Source: CAZEJK01 sp964512045
Lineage (GTDB): Bacteria; Acidobacteriota; Thermoanaerobaculia; Thermoanaerobaculales; Sulfomarinibacteraceae
Assembly (NCBI GenBank): GCA_964512045.1
Contig: CAZEJK010000001.1
Coordinates: 1 to 64,000 of the forward strand
Length of the DNA stretch: 64,000 nucleotides
Reading direction: 5' to 3'
The position numbers and the translations under genes are program-made. The notes under the pieces are model-generated. The model did no database searches. It was not told where the DNA came from and saw only the letters and a program-made list of their open reading frames with translations. This document shows, piece by piece, positions 7,657 through 16,899 of the stretch (positions within the stretch are counted from its first letter, which is position 1; each line of letters begins with the position of its first letter).

Positions 7657-10296
7657 ATGGCCCCGAGTCACGACTTCGAGCTCCAACGGGAGATCGATGG
7701 GTTCAGCGAGTGGGTGCTCGCCAGCAACGGTTTGCGAGTCATTACGGCCTCGACTCCGGTCGCGCCGGTGGTGAGCTTCGGGGTCGTGTACCTGGTCGGA
7801 TCGCGGCATGAACGGACCGGCGAGACCGGCGCCACACACCTCCTGGAGCATCTGATGTTCAAGGGCGCCCAGCGCTATAACCGCGCCTCCGGCAACGATG
7901 TCGCGCGAGTCCTTCAGCGGGTCGGCGCCTCGTTCAACGCCAGCACCTGGCTCGACCGAACGAACTACTACGAGACGGTGCCGGTGGAGCATTACTCCCT
8001 TGCTGTGGACGTGGAAGCGGATCGGATGCGAGGAGCGCTGCTGGACCCTGACGACCTCGCGAGGGAGCGAACGGTCGTCCTCAACGAGCTGGAGATGGGC
8101 GAGAACGATCCGGTCGACCTGTTGATGAAGCACTCGTATGCGATGGCGTACCTGGAGCATCCGTACCGCCACCCGACGATCGGTTGGAGAGCCGACGTGG
8201 AGAGCATCCGCGGCGACGCTTTGCGATCGTTTTACGACCGGTTCTACCACCCGTCCAACGCCGTTGCGATCGTGGTTGGAGATATCGCCGCGGATGCAGC
8301 CTTGGCAGAGATCCAGAGCACGTTCGAGCGCTTCGGTCCAACCGGGGCCCAGCTGCCGGCCGAGCGAACGGTGGAGCCGCCGCAACGGGGCGAGCGCCGG
8401 TTCGAGCTGCATCGGGTGGGCGATCTGCCGTGGATGGCGTTATCGTGGCACATCCCCGAGGGGACGCATCCAGACCTGCCGGCGCTCTCGGTCCTCGGAC
8501 AGATCCTGTCAGAAGGAGTGACCTCACGGCTGTACCAGGCGCTGGTGGAGCCGAACCGTTGCCTGGCGGTGCACACGTTTCCGACTCAGTTCCACGATCC
8601 TGGGCTCTTCCATGCCTTCGCCTCTGCCGTTCCCGGGGTCGATCCACACGAGGTGGAGGCGCGGGTTCGGGAGGAGGTCGCCACTCTCGCTGCCGTGCCG
8701 CCGTCGGAGCACGAGGTGCGGCGCGCTCGGGCGCAGGTGCAGACCGATCTTGCCTTCCACCGGGAGTCTCCCGGAAGCATGACGGCCGCGTTGACCGAGT
8801 CCGTTGCCATGGGGGATTGGACACGTTTCGTGCATGAGCTCGACGATGTCTCCGCGGTGACGCCAGAGGATGTGCGGCGTGTTGCGGCGGAGTACTTGCG
8901 GGACGAAAACCTCACGGCAGGCTGGTTCCTGCCCACCGAGCCCAGCGACGGCGGTCCCGGTGTGGTTCGAGCACCGGGACCGAGGCCGTGCTACCTGCAT
9001 GAGCCGTTCGCCGAACGCGTCCGCCAGACCGTGTTCGACAACGGTGCACGCCTCGTTTCGGTGCACAACCCGTTTGCCCCAACGATCACCGTTGCCGGCA
9101 CCCTTCTGGCTGGGCGCTCGTTTGCTCCGACCGGGAGGCCCGAGGTGGCGAGCGTGACCGCCGCCATGCTGAAGCGGGGGACGCGCCGCTGGTCTCGCAT
9201 GGAGCTGGCGCGCGAGCTGGAGGATCGCGGGCTGGAGCTGGGGGTGGATGCGCCGGCGTCGATGCCCACTCTGGTGAGCTTCTCGGCGCAGGGACTGGCC
9301 GACCATTTCGGACGGTTGATCGAGCTCCTGATCGAGGTGCTCCGGGCGCCGACGTTTCCCGCAGAGGAGCTGGATCGGGTGCGGGAGCGGCTACTGGCCT
9401 CACTGGCCCGCGAGCGGACGCACACCAGCATGCGCGCGTACGCCGCGCTCAGCCGTCAGCTGTACGGCGACGGGCATCCGCACCATATCCGTCCGATCGA
9501 GCTGCGCGAGGAGGCGGTGCGAGCGGTGCACCGCGACGCACTCGAGGCGCACCACAGGCACACGTATGGACCCACCTCCTTGATCCTGGCGGCGGTGGGT
9601 GACGTCGACCACGCGCGGTTGGTGAGTGTCCTCGAGGGGACGATGTCTGGTTGGGGTGGAGGTCGGGAGCAGCCGGCACTTTCGCCGCCGCCGGGCGCGC
9701 CCACGCAGAACGGAGGGCGTACTCATCTCGAGGACCGTCCCAACGTCGACGTGTTCGTCGGTCAGCGATCGACCCTGTGCCGAGTCGACTCCGACTTCCC
9801 GGCGGCCTGGCTGGCCAACTCGGTTCTCGGGTACAGCACGCTCACCTCTCGACTCGGCCGTGTCGTGCGTGACGAGGCAGGTCTCACCTACGGGATCCAC
9901 TCGCGATTTTATGGGACGATTCACCAGCCGGGGCCGTGGGCGGTACGGTTGGGCGTCGCGGGCAAGGACGTCGAGCGGGCGGTGGATCTCGTGCGGCACG
10001 AGGTGTGTCGGTTCTGTGACGCGGGGCCGAGCCAGTCGGAGCTCGACGAGGAGCGGGAGTCACAGGCCGGTTCGTACAAGGTCGCGTTGGCGACCAACAG
10101 CGGTCTTGCCAACGAGCTCGTCCTCGCCCTCAGCTCCGGGCAGGGCCCCGAGGATCTCGATAGCCGGCCGCGACGTCTGCGAGATGCCTCGCTGGATGAC
10201 GTACGGTCCGCAATCCGCGCGCGTTGGAATCCGGACGAGCTGGTGGTATCGATGGCCGGATCACTGGATGGCGTCGGCTCGTCCACAGCCGACTGA
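7657..10296 (+). CDS. M16-family zinc peptidase (pitrilysin/insulinase type), two-domain
   Basis: The product is 879 residues long, the size of a duplicated M16 protein in which an active half and an inactive half form the clam-shell. The inverted zinc motif HLLEH is at residues 61-65, with a Glu-rich helix (VVLNELEMGEND) about 75 residues later supplying the third ligand. The second half (about residue 440 onwards) repeats the fold without the motif. ATG 7657 is preceded by GGTGGGGAGG; earlier in-frame codons would run into the operator region. No signal peptide is evident, so a cytoplasmic site is likely. The last 36 bp overlap the end of the convergent kinase gene. Confidence 0.88.
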   Translation: MAPSHDFELQREIDGFSEWVLASNGLRVITASTPVAPVVSFGVVYLVGSRHERTGETGATHLLEHLMFKGAQRYNRASGNDVARVLQRVGASFNASTWLDRTNYYETVPVEHYSLAVDVEADRMRGALLDPDDLARERTVVLNELEMGENDPVDLLMKHSYAMAYLEHPYRHPTIGWRADVESIRGDALRSFYDRFYHPSNAVAIVVGDIAADAALAEIQSTFERFGPTGAQLPAERTVEPPQRGERRFELHRVGDLPWMALSWHIPEGTHPDLPALSVLGQILSEGVTSRLYQALVEPNRCLAVHTFPTQFHDPGLFHAFASAVPGVDPHEVEARVREEVATLAAVPPSEHEVRRARAQVQTDLAFHRESPGSMTAALTESVAMGDWTRFVHELDDVSAVTPEDVRRVAAEYLRDENLTAGWFLPTEPSDGGPGVVRAPGPRPCYLHEPFAERVRQTVFDNGARLVSVHNPFAPTITVAGTLLAGRSFAPTGRPEVASVTAAMLKRGTRRWSRMELARELEDRGLELGVDAPASMPTLVSFSAQGLADHFGRLIELLIEVLRAPTFPAEELDRVRERLLASLARERTHTSMRAYAALSRQLYGDGHPHHIRPIELREEAVRAVHRDALEAHHRHTYGPTSLILAAVGDVDHARLVSVLEGTMSGWGGGREQPALSPPPGAPTQNGGRTHLEDRPNVDVFVGQRSTLCRVDSDFPAAWLANSVLGYSTLTSRLGRVVRDEAGLTYGIHSRFYGTIHQPGPWAVRLGVAGKDVERAVDLVRHEVCRFCDAGPSQSELDEERESQAGSYKVALATNSGLANELVLALSSGQGPEDLDSRPRRLRDASLDDVRSAIRARWNPDELVVSMAGSLDGVGSSTAD

Positions 10297-12681
10297 CCCG
10301 TGCTGGCTCGGGCTCGAGACCTCCTCACCGAACCAGGGGAGCCGGCGCCAGTGACGGCTGGCGCCGTCCTGCAGGGCTCGTTTGAGGGTTGCACGCGCAA
10401 GCTCGCGTTCGCCGATCGCGGCATCCGCACAGGCGATGAGCACTCGTGCTCGTAGCATCTTCGGAGGGTCGGCATGGAGCTCGAGCAGAAGCCCGCGGGC
10501 CTCGATGCTCGGGCTCGGAGCTGTGAGCGCGTGGTTCCAGAGCCAGCCGATCTGCTCGGCGAGGGTTGCACCATCTGCTGGCGGCGTTGGTGTCTGAGCA
10601 CGGAGCAGCGACACGGTGGCGTGGCCGGTCCACGTCCGACACGCGCTGCGCCACGCCTCGAGCGTCGCATCGACACCGTGTGGAGCTATGGCGTCAATGG
10701 TGTGGCATCCACCGGCGAGATCGCCCTGGAGAATCCGGGCGATTCCCAAGTGGAGATCGACGACCGGATGTGGGAGTCGCCGGCGCAGTGACCTGAGCCA
10801 CGCCTCAGCCTCCTTCGGATCGCCGCGATCGAGCTCCCGGCTGGCTGCCGAGGCCAGGTTGACGGGGGAGTAGCCTCCACGATCCACCGCCTTGGCCCGG
10901 TGAGCTTCGGCACGATGGTGGAGCCCGTGGGCCTGCTCGAGATGGGCGAGCGCCGCCAAGCTCGGTGCGGAAAGCCGATCAACGAGCTGCTCGTCCAGAC
11001 GTTCAGGCGGCAGCACCCCCGCAAACACGGAAGCCCACATCGGCGCCGACGGGTGTGCCGGGAGACGTTTGACTGCTGCGTCGATCAGCCGCGTGTCCGC
11101 ACGGCCCCGGCACGCTGTCTGCAGGTTCAGCCTGCGGACCATGCAACGGCCGTCAGAGGGCGCGATCGACTCGACGCGGACCAGAGCGTCCTGCGCGCGT
11201 CGGAGGAGCTCGTCTCGCGTCGGGTCGACGGCCCACAGGGCGTGGGCGACCTCGGACTCGAGCAGGGCGGCATCGACAAGCCCTGGAGATGTGTGGTGGA
11301 TCGTCTTCAGGGTGGCGAGCACATCACCTCTGGGGTGAGTGCGACCGTGGCGCACCTGCTGCTCGATATCGAGGAACGAGGCGATGGCGGCGCTGTGCAC
11401 TGTGCCGACGACAGGTAGCGGAACGCTTTCGTTGAGGACCGCCCCGCCGATCCGAAACCCTGCCTGCCATGCCTGATGATCGGCTGAACCCACCGGGATC
11501 GGAGATCCGACGAGCGACCAGCCGTGATGTGGGATGAACCGCCGGACGACCACGCCGATGCTGGTGGTGGCCACATCGATCAGCTGGTCGCTGCCGAGTA
11601 CACGCGCAACCTCGTCCGCGGGCGCCCAGGCAAGCGAGGCCATGTGGGCCGCGTCCTCCACCGAGACGCCCGGACCCGACGCCACGGCAGTGGTGAGCCC
11701 GGCTCTGACGACCCGTGCGTGGCGGTCGAGCGCCGGTCGAATCGCAATATGCTGGCCGTCGCCGTCCGGCCCTGCGGAGTGCTTGACGAACAGGTGACCG
11801 CCGACTGCCAGCAGGACAACGGCGCAGAGAGCCAGCACCGCTGTGCGCGCGAGTCGTACGGGCCGGCGCGTTCTCGGGTCGTCCTGGACGGTCTTCAATG
11901 CCGATGCCACGTCGTGAGCGGGAGGACGCGCTGCAGGATCCGGGTGCAGCATCTGATGCACGAGAGCGACCAGATCAGGATCCACGCCACAGGCCACCTC
12001 CTCGAGCGGTCGTGGTCGAGCCGCTGCGACTCGACGCATCGTCTCGAACGGATCGTCCGCGGCGAACGGATGGACGCCGCTCAGGAGCTCATAGGCCAGG
12101 CTGCCAAGCGCGAAGACGTCGCTGCTCGGCCTGGCGAGCTCACCGCGTGCCTGCTCCGGCGCAAGGGCCCGGCTCGAGCCCATGACCACGCCCTCCTGCG
12201 TCAGGCGCGACTCGTCGGGGCGTTGCGCAAGACCGAAGTCGACCACCCGCACGCCAGAGCCCGTGAGCACGACATTCGACGGCTTGAGGTCGCGATGGAC
12301 GATCCCGACTGCATGCGCAGCGGCAAGGGCGTCGGCGATGCTCGCGATGATGCGTCGGCCTTCGGCGGCATCCATGGGGCCTCGTTCGCGGCGCTGTGCC
12401 AACGTGACTCCGTCCAGAAGCTCCATGACGAGCACGTCTCGTCCGTTCTCCGAGATGATGTCGTAGATCGTGACGATGTTCGGGTGGTCCAATGCAGCGA
12501 GCGCTCGCGCCTCGCGCCGGAGCCGTTCGGCATCTCGCAACGATCCGGCCTCTGCGAGGCACTTGATGGCGACCCAGCGCTGGAGCCGAGGGTCCCAGGC
12601 TTTGAGAACGGAACCGCGACCGGAGGATACGAGAGACTCCGCGATTTGAAACGGACCGATGGATCTGGTGTGGTGTTCCAC
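10261..12681 (-). CDS. Membrane Ser/Thr protein kinase with large extracytoplasmic region
   Basis: A Hanks-type kinase domain fills residues 9-265: Lys40 (VAIKCLA), the catalytic loop HRDLKPSN with Asp131, and DFG at 148-150. The glycine loop (SSGRGSV) is only partly canonical. One transmembrane helix follows near residues 283-304, then about 500 residues of mostly helical, Ala/Leu/Arg-rich sequence resembling tetratricopeptide-type repeats, presumably outside the membrane or as a scaffold. The GTG start has no Shine-Dalgarno. A TATACT box ends 6 nt upstream, consistent with a leaderless mRNA. It is 95 bp downstream of a second kinase gene on the same strand. Confidence 0.88.
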   Translation of the reverse strand: MEHHTRSIGPFQIAESLVSSGRGSVLKAWDPRLQRWVAIKCLAEAGSLRDAERLRREARALAALDHPNIVTIYDIISENGRDVLVMELLDGVTLAQRRERGPMDAAEGRRIIASIADALAAAHAVGIVHRDLKPSNVVLTGSGVRVVDFGLAQRPDESRLTQEGVVMGSSRALAPEQARGELARPSSDVFALGSLAYELLSGVHPFAADDPFETMRRVAAARPRPLEEVACGVDPDLVALVHQMLHPDPAARPPAHDVASALKTVQDDPRTRRPVRLARTAVLALCAVVLLAVGGHLFVKHSAGPDGDGQHIAIRPALDRHARVVRAGLTTAVASGPGVSVEDAAHMASLAWAPADEVARVLGSDQLIDVATTSIGVVVRRFIPHHGWSLVGSPIPVGSADHQAWQAGFRIGGAVLNESVPLPVVGTVHSAAIASFLDIEQQVRHGRTHPRGDVLATLKTIHHTSPGLVDAALLESEVAHALWAVDPTRDELLRRAQDALVRVESIAPSDGRCMVRRLNLQTACRGRADTRLIDAAVKRLPAHPSAPMWASVFAGVLPPERLDEQLVDRLSAPSLAALAHLEQAHGLHHRAEAHRAKAVDRGGYSPVNLASAASRELDRGDPKEAEAWLRSLRRRLPHPVVDLHLGIARILQGDLAGGCHTIDAIAPHGVDATLEAWRSACRTWTGHATVSLLRAQTPTPPADGATLAEQIGWLWNHALTAPSPSIEARGLLLELHADPPKMLRARVLIACADAAIGERELARATLKRALQDGASRHWRRLPWFGEEVSSPSQHGSVGCGRADAIQ

Positions 12682-12687
12682 GCTCGC

Positions 12688-12693
12688 AGTATA
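12688..12693 (-). promoter_or_regulatory. -10 box placing the transcript start at the kinase GTG codon
   Basis: TATACT reads on the minus strand at 12693-12688. Seven nucleotides further on is 12681, the first base of the GTG start. No ribosome binding site is present, so the mRNA would be leaderless. Confidence 0.5.
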
Positions 12694-12776
12694 GCGGGCG
12701 GCAGCGGTGGCGACAGGCCTTCGAGCCGACTCGAGAGCCTTCGCCGGTTCCCGGTGTGGTCCTGGCGGGAGGAGCG

Positions 12777-14828
12777 TCAGGAGTCGATGGCGACCAGGTA
12801 GAAGAGAGGCGTCGCCGAGGGGCTCGCGAGATCGATGCGCAGTGTCCAGCGGCTCCCGCCCCGGATCCTGCGCTCGAACGTCTCGTTGCCGAGCGTTCTG
12901 CCGGCTGCGTTGCGCAGCTCGACCCGTATGAGCTGGCGGCCCGATGGCACGGTCAGGCTCTTGCGGACCTGGCCGGTGCCGGATCGTCGCAAGCCGAGGA
13001 CGCCGCGGGTCGTGAAGCTGAAGTCAAATGTGGTGGCTGCAGCCGACCCGACCTGCACGATGATGGCTCCGCTGCTCAATGGAGAGTCGAACGAGATCAG
13101 AAGCTCTGCCGTGGCCGGCGTCGCCTTGCGCACAGGGGCAGGGGTGGGCGCCCGCCGCCGCTGTGATGGTGCCGGTTGCATCTGCGATCCCGGAGCTGCG
13201 CCTTTGGTGCGCTCCCGCGAGAGCTCCAGGAAGCTGGCGGCGATCTCGTTGTCAGGGTCTGCGGTCGTCGCCTCCGCAAACAGCTCTGCGGCCGCAGCGT
13301 ACTGACCCCGCCGGTACAGCCGGCGGCCCTCGAACACCAGCTCCGAGACCCGCGCCTGCGTGGAGGCCTCGCGCGCCTGTCGTTCGAGCGCCGCGCGCGC
13401 CTGACGCACGACCGCCCGCGCCGCTGGCGAGGTGGGATCCTGGTCGAGCACTGCGAGAGCCAGCGACTCCGCACGGACGGGATCGTTGGCCTCGAGTGCC
13501 GTGGTCGCATCAAAGAGCGTGCGTGCAACCACATGCTGCGTGTGCAGCGCCGCCAGGCTCGGCGCCGCAAATGGGCCGCGGTCGCGAAGTGTGCCGAGGA
13601 TAACGATGGCGATGACGACCACCGCGGCAGATCCGCCGACGATTGCCGCCACCCAGCGACCGTGCACCGGCCAGCGTAGCATCGCGAGCTTCCGGTCGCC
13701 GTCTGCAGCTGCGTGCTCCCGATGTTCGGTAGCCGCCGAGGAGTCGGTCGACGCGAGCGTCGCGTCGGCCGTGTCGTGAGGAGGTTGGAGCTGTGAGTCG
13801 CCCAGCGGTTGCGAGAGCTCTTCTGGCTCCTCCGGGAGGTCGGGTGGGAACGGTGTCTGGGGCTCGGAGGCCGATGCTGTAACCGTCTGGCTGGCCACAT
13901 CGGCGGTGGTGACGCTCTGGGCGTCTTCGAACGCCATGTGAGTTTGCAGGTCTGGCGCGAAGACCCCGGTCTGGGCGTGATCGTCCGGATCCCGATCGAC
14001 CAACGAGCGAGCGAGCGCTGACAGGACTGCAGCGAGATCGGCGCAGGAGGTAAATCGGCGCTCACGTTCCTTCTCCAGGCACTTGAGAACGATCGGGTTC
14101 AGTGATGGAGGGAGGGTCGGGTTGAGCGAGGACGGGATCGGTGCGGGCGCCTGGACGATCTGAGTGGTGACCTCATGCAAGGTGTTTCCAGTGAATGGTC
14201 GGCGGCCCGTGAGCAGCTCGAACAGCACGACACCGAGCGAGAACAGGTCGCTGCGACCGTCGACCGCCTGACCGGTGACCTGCTCGGGGGACATGTAGTT
14301 CGGTGTTCCGAGGAACTGGCCGTCGACGGTCAGGTTGCTGGACTCGAGCCGAGCGACTCCGAAGTCGGTGATCTTCACGGTCCCGTCGCTGGTCACCAGC
14401 AGGTTTGCCGGTTTGATGTCGCGGTGCACGACCCCCATCCGATGTGCATAGTCCAGTGCTTTGGCCACCTCTGCAGCGAGTCGTGCCGCCTGCGAGGGTC
14501 GGAGAGTCTCGCCCTCCCTGAGGAGCGCCTTGAGGTTGCGGCCGTGCACGAGCTCCATCGCTATGTACACCACCCCGGTCGCGGCGTCTTCGCCCACGTC
14601 GTGGACGGTGACGATCCCGGGGTGATTGAGACGTCCCGCAGCTCGGGCCTCGCGGAAGAACCGCTCACGGAACTCCTGGGCGACCTCGGAGTCCACATCG
14701 ACGCGCAGGGTCTTCAGCGCCAGCTGACGCTCGATCAGAGGGTCTTCGGCAAGGTACACCACGCCCATGGCGCCACGTCCCAGCGTGCGCAGTATCCTGT
14801 AACGGCCGATCTGTGCTCCTGTGGTCAT
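12777..14828 (-). CDS. Membrane Ser/Thr protein kinase (PknB-like) with repeat-rich C-terminus
   Basis: I chose ATG 14828, giving 683 residues that start MTTGAQIGRYRILRTLG, right before the glycine loop LGRGAMGVVY; the longer open frame adds a poor N-terminal extension. Lys39 (LALKTL), HRDIKPAN with Asp137 and DFG at 155-157 are all present. A Ser/Thr/Gln-rich linker follows and then a transmembrane helix near residues 385-410. The outer part contains two TPR-like helical pairs (RGQYAAAAELFAEATTADPD) and a beta-rich C-terminal domain. No Shine-Dalgarno precedes the start. A TACCTT box at 14842-14837 may give a nearly leaderless mRNA. Substrates are unknown. Confidence 0.9.
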   Translation of the reverse strand: MTTGAQIGRYRILRTLGRGAMGVVYLAEDPLIERQLALKTLRVDVDSEVAQEFRERFFREARAAGRLNHPGIVTVHDVGEDAATGVVYIAMELVHGRNLKALLREGETLRPSQAARLAAEVAKALDYAHRMGVVHRDIKPANLLVTSDGTVKITDFGVARLESSNLTVDGQFLGTPNYMSPEQVTGQAVDGRSDLFSLGVVLFELLTGRRPFTGNTLHEVTTQIVQAPAPIPSSLNPTLPPSLNPIVLKCLEKERERRFTSCADLAAVLSALARSLVDRDPDDHAQTGVFAPDLQTHMAFEDAQSVTTADVASQTVTASASEPQTPFPPDLPEEPEELSQPLGDSQLQPPHDTADATLASTDSSAATEHREHAAADGDRKLAMLRWPVHGRWVAAIVGGSAAVVVIAIVILGTLRDRGPFAAPSLAALHTQHVVARTLFDATTALEANDPVRAESLALAVLDQDPTSPAARAVVRQARAALERQAREASTQARVSELVFEGRRLYRRGQYAAAAELFAEATTADPDNEIAASFLELSRERTKGAAPGSQMQPAPSQRRRAPTPAPVRKATPATAELLISFDSPLSSGAIIVQVGSAAATTFDFSFTTRGVLGLRRSGTGQVRKSLTVPSGRQLIRVELRNAAGRTLGNETFERRIRGGSRWTLRIDLASPSATPLFYLVAIDS

Positions 14829-14970
14829 CAATCTTGAAGGTAGCTCGACTCGATGCCTCAGACAAGAGCAGCGCCTGACCTCGCGCGGTTTCAGGCGAGG
14901 GAGCGTGCCGATCTGGCGCTCTTCGAGCCGAATCGACGCCCTGGGCACGTGCGCCTGGGTGTGTGAGTTA

Positions 14971-14984
14971 GGCACGATCCTTGC
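14971..14984 (+). promoter_or_regulatory. Sigma-54 (-24/-12) promoter of the MoxR-Bat operon
   Basis: GGCACG at 14971-14976, four bases, then TTGC at 14981-14984 match the consensus TGGCAC-N5-TTGC. The diagnostic GG and GC are exactly 10 bp apart. The start of transcription would be near 14996, leaving a 24-nt leader that contains the GGTGGAGG ribosome site of the MoxR gene. Such promoters need an AAA+ activator bound upstream; a palindrome GCACGTGC lies at 14945-14952. Confidence 0.65.
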
Positions 14985-15019
14985 GCGGAGTTTCACGGTC
15001 GTAGGGTGGAGGTGTCGCT

Positions 15020-16003
15020 ATGGATGTGAACGATCGGGAGCCGCAGATCGGCGAGCACGTGGCTCGGCTCGGAGATGTGCACAACGCGGTGCGAGAGGTG
15101 GTCGTGGGTCAGGACGCCCTGATCGAGGGCATTCTCGTCGGCATGCTGTGCCGCGGACACGTGCTCTTGGAAGGTGTTCCGGGGCTGGCAAAGACGCTGA
15201 CGGTGCGCACCATGGCACACGTCGTTCAGGGTATGTTCCAGCGTTTGCAGTTCACACCGGATCTGCTGCCGGCGGACCTCACCGGCACCCTGGTCTTCGA
15301 TCCGAAGAACCGCGAGTTCGTTGCCCACAAGGGGCCGGTGTTCGCCAATCTCATCCTGGCCGACGAGATCAACCGGGCTCCTGCAAAGGTGCAGTCCGCG
15401 CTGCTCGAGGCGATGGAGGAGCGCCAGGTGACCATCGGGGACGAGACGTTCGCCCTGCCGGAGCCGTTCGTGGTGCTCGCCACCCAGAACCCGATCGAGC
15501 AGGAGGGAACCTACCCGCTGCCGGAGGCGCAGCTCGACCGGTTCATGCTCAAGATCCTCGTGGAGTACCCTTCGGCCGAAGAGGAGCGACGCGTGCTCGA
15601 CTTCCACCTGGCAGACACGTTCCCGAGGGCGCGGCCGGTGCTGTCGGTCGATGAGATCTCGCAGATGAGCGCGGTGTGTCAGCGGGTCTACGTGGACGAG
15701 CGGGTGCGCGACTACGTGGTGCGGCTGGTGACGGCGACGCGCCGGCCGGCAGAGGTGGGGCTCGGCGATCTGGTGCCGCTTATCGCCTTTGGTGCTTCGC
15801 CGCGTGCCGCCATCTCGCTCGCCCGCGGCGCGCGGGCGCTGGCGTTGCTGCGCGGCCGGTCCCACGTGACGCCCGAGGACGTCAAGGAGCTGGCGCCGGC
15901 AGTGCTCCGGCACCGTTTGGTTCTGACCTACGAGGCGGAGGCTGAGAACGTGAACGTACATGAGGTGATCGATCGCGTGCTGCTGGCGGTCGAGGTGCCG
16001 TGA
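15020..16003 (+). CDS. moxR: MoxR-family AAA+ ATPase
   Basis: A 327-residue AAA+ ATPase with Walker A GVPGLAKT (residues 53-60), Walker B LILADEINRAP, and the conserved FATQNPIEQEGTYPLPEAQLDRF-type region of the family (seen as LATQNPIEQEGTYPL). MoxR ATPases act as chaperones that remodel or insert metal into von Willebrand A proteins encoded beside them. It is the first gene of a six-gene operon (MoxR, DUF58, envelope protein, BatA, BatB/C, BatD), with overlaps throughout. GGTGGAGG sits 7 nt before the ATG. Confidence 0.93.
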   Translation: MDVNDREPQIGEHVARLGDVHNAVREVVVGQDALIEGILVGMLCRGHVLLEGVPGLAKTLTVRTMAHVVQGMFQRLQFTPDLLPADLTGTLVFDPKNREFVAHKGPVFANLILADEINRAPAKVQSALLEAMEERQVTIGDETFALPEPFVVLATQNPIEQEGTYPLPEAQLDRFMLKILVEYPSAEEERRVLDFHLADTFPRARPVLSVDEISQMSAVCQRVYVDERVRDYVVRLVTATRRPAEVGLGDLVPLIAFGASPRAAISLARGARALALLRGRSHVTPEDVKELAPAVLRHRLVLTYEAEAENVNVHEVIDRVLLAVEVP

Positions 16004-16899
16004 CCGGGGGTGCGATGCGCTTGAGCCTCGCCCGCTACCTGGGCCGACCCGACGTTCGGCGAACGGATGGTCCGGACATCAGCGCGCTCCAGGCCGAGGT
16101 CCGACGACTGGAGGTGCGCGCACGGCAGGCGATGCAGGCCGGGATTGCGGGCCAGTACCGCAGCGCGTTTCGCGGTCGTGGCCTGGAGCTCGAAGAGGTG
16201 CGCGAGTATCGCTCCGGCGACGATGTCCGAACCATTGATTGGAACGTGACGGCGCGCAACGATCAGCTGTATGTCAAGGTGTACCGCGAGGAGCGCGACC
16301 TGACCGTCCTGTTGCTGGTGGACCTGTCGGCGTCGACACGCTTCGGAAGTGGCGTGTTGACGGTGCACGACCTCATCACTGAGGTCTCGAGCCTGTTCGT
16401 CCTGGCTGGCGCGCGGCGAGATCGCGTCGGAGCGGTGCTGTTCGACGAGTCCATACGACGCTTGGTTCCGCCGCGGCGTGGATGGCGGCACGGGCTCCGA
16501 ATCGTGCGCGAGGTCCTTGGCGCCGTGCCTGCCGGGAGCAGCACGGTCTTCGCGGATGCGTTGCGCACTGCGGACCGGCTGCTGCAGCGCCGGGGTGTGG
16601 TTGTAGCGGTGGTGGACGGCGCGTGCCCGATGCCTCGTCGCGAGCTGGTCGCCACGGCGAACCGTCATGATCTGGTGATTGTGCGTGTTCACGACACGCT
16701 GGCCACAGTCGGCCCGAGAGGTGGCGTGCTGCCGGCACAGAGCGCGGAGGGCGGACAACGGTTCACGTTCGACCGTGGACGCGACGAGACGATCCGCGTA
16801 CCTTCGGGAATCGACGTGGTCGAGCTCTCCACGGACCGGGAGTACCTCCCGCAGGTTCGCGAGATGCTGGAGCGACGGGAGCGCCGTCGTGCGCGGTAA
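16000..16899 (+). CDS. DUF58 protein of the MoxR-Bat operon
   Basis: The 299-residue product carries the DUF58 signature YRSGDDVRTIDWNVTAR near residues 70-86, followed by a von Willebrand A-like core with LLLVDLSAST. The GTG start overlaps the MoxR stop by 4 bp (GTGA); ATG 16015 is an alternative. DUF58 proteins nearly always follow MoxR and are thought to be its clients or partners. There is no transmembrane segment, so it should be cytoplasmic. Confidence 0.9.
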   Translation: MTGGAMRLSLARYLGRPDVRRTDGPDISALQAEVRRLEVRARQAMQAGIAGQYRSAFRGRGLELEEVREYRSGDDVRTIDWNVTARNDQLYVKVYREERDLTVLLLVDLSASTRFGSGVLTVHDLITEVSSLFVLAGARRDRVGAVLFDESIRRLVPPRRGWRHGLRIVREVLGAVPAGSSTVFADALRTADRLLQRRGVVVAVVDGACPMPRRELVATANRHDLVIVRVHDTLATVGPRGGVLPAQSAEGGQRFTFDRGRDETIRVPSGIDVVELSTDREYLPQVREMLERRERRRAR

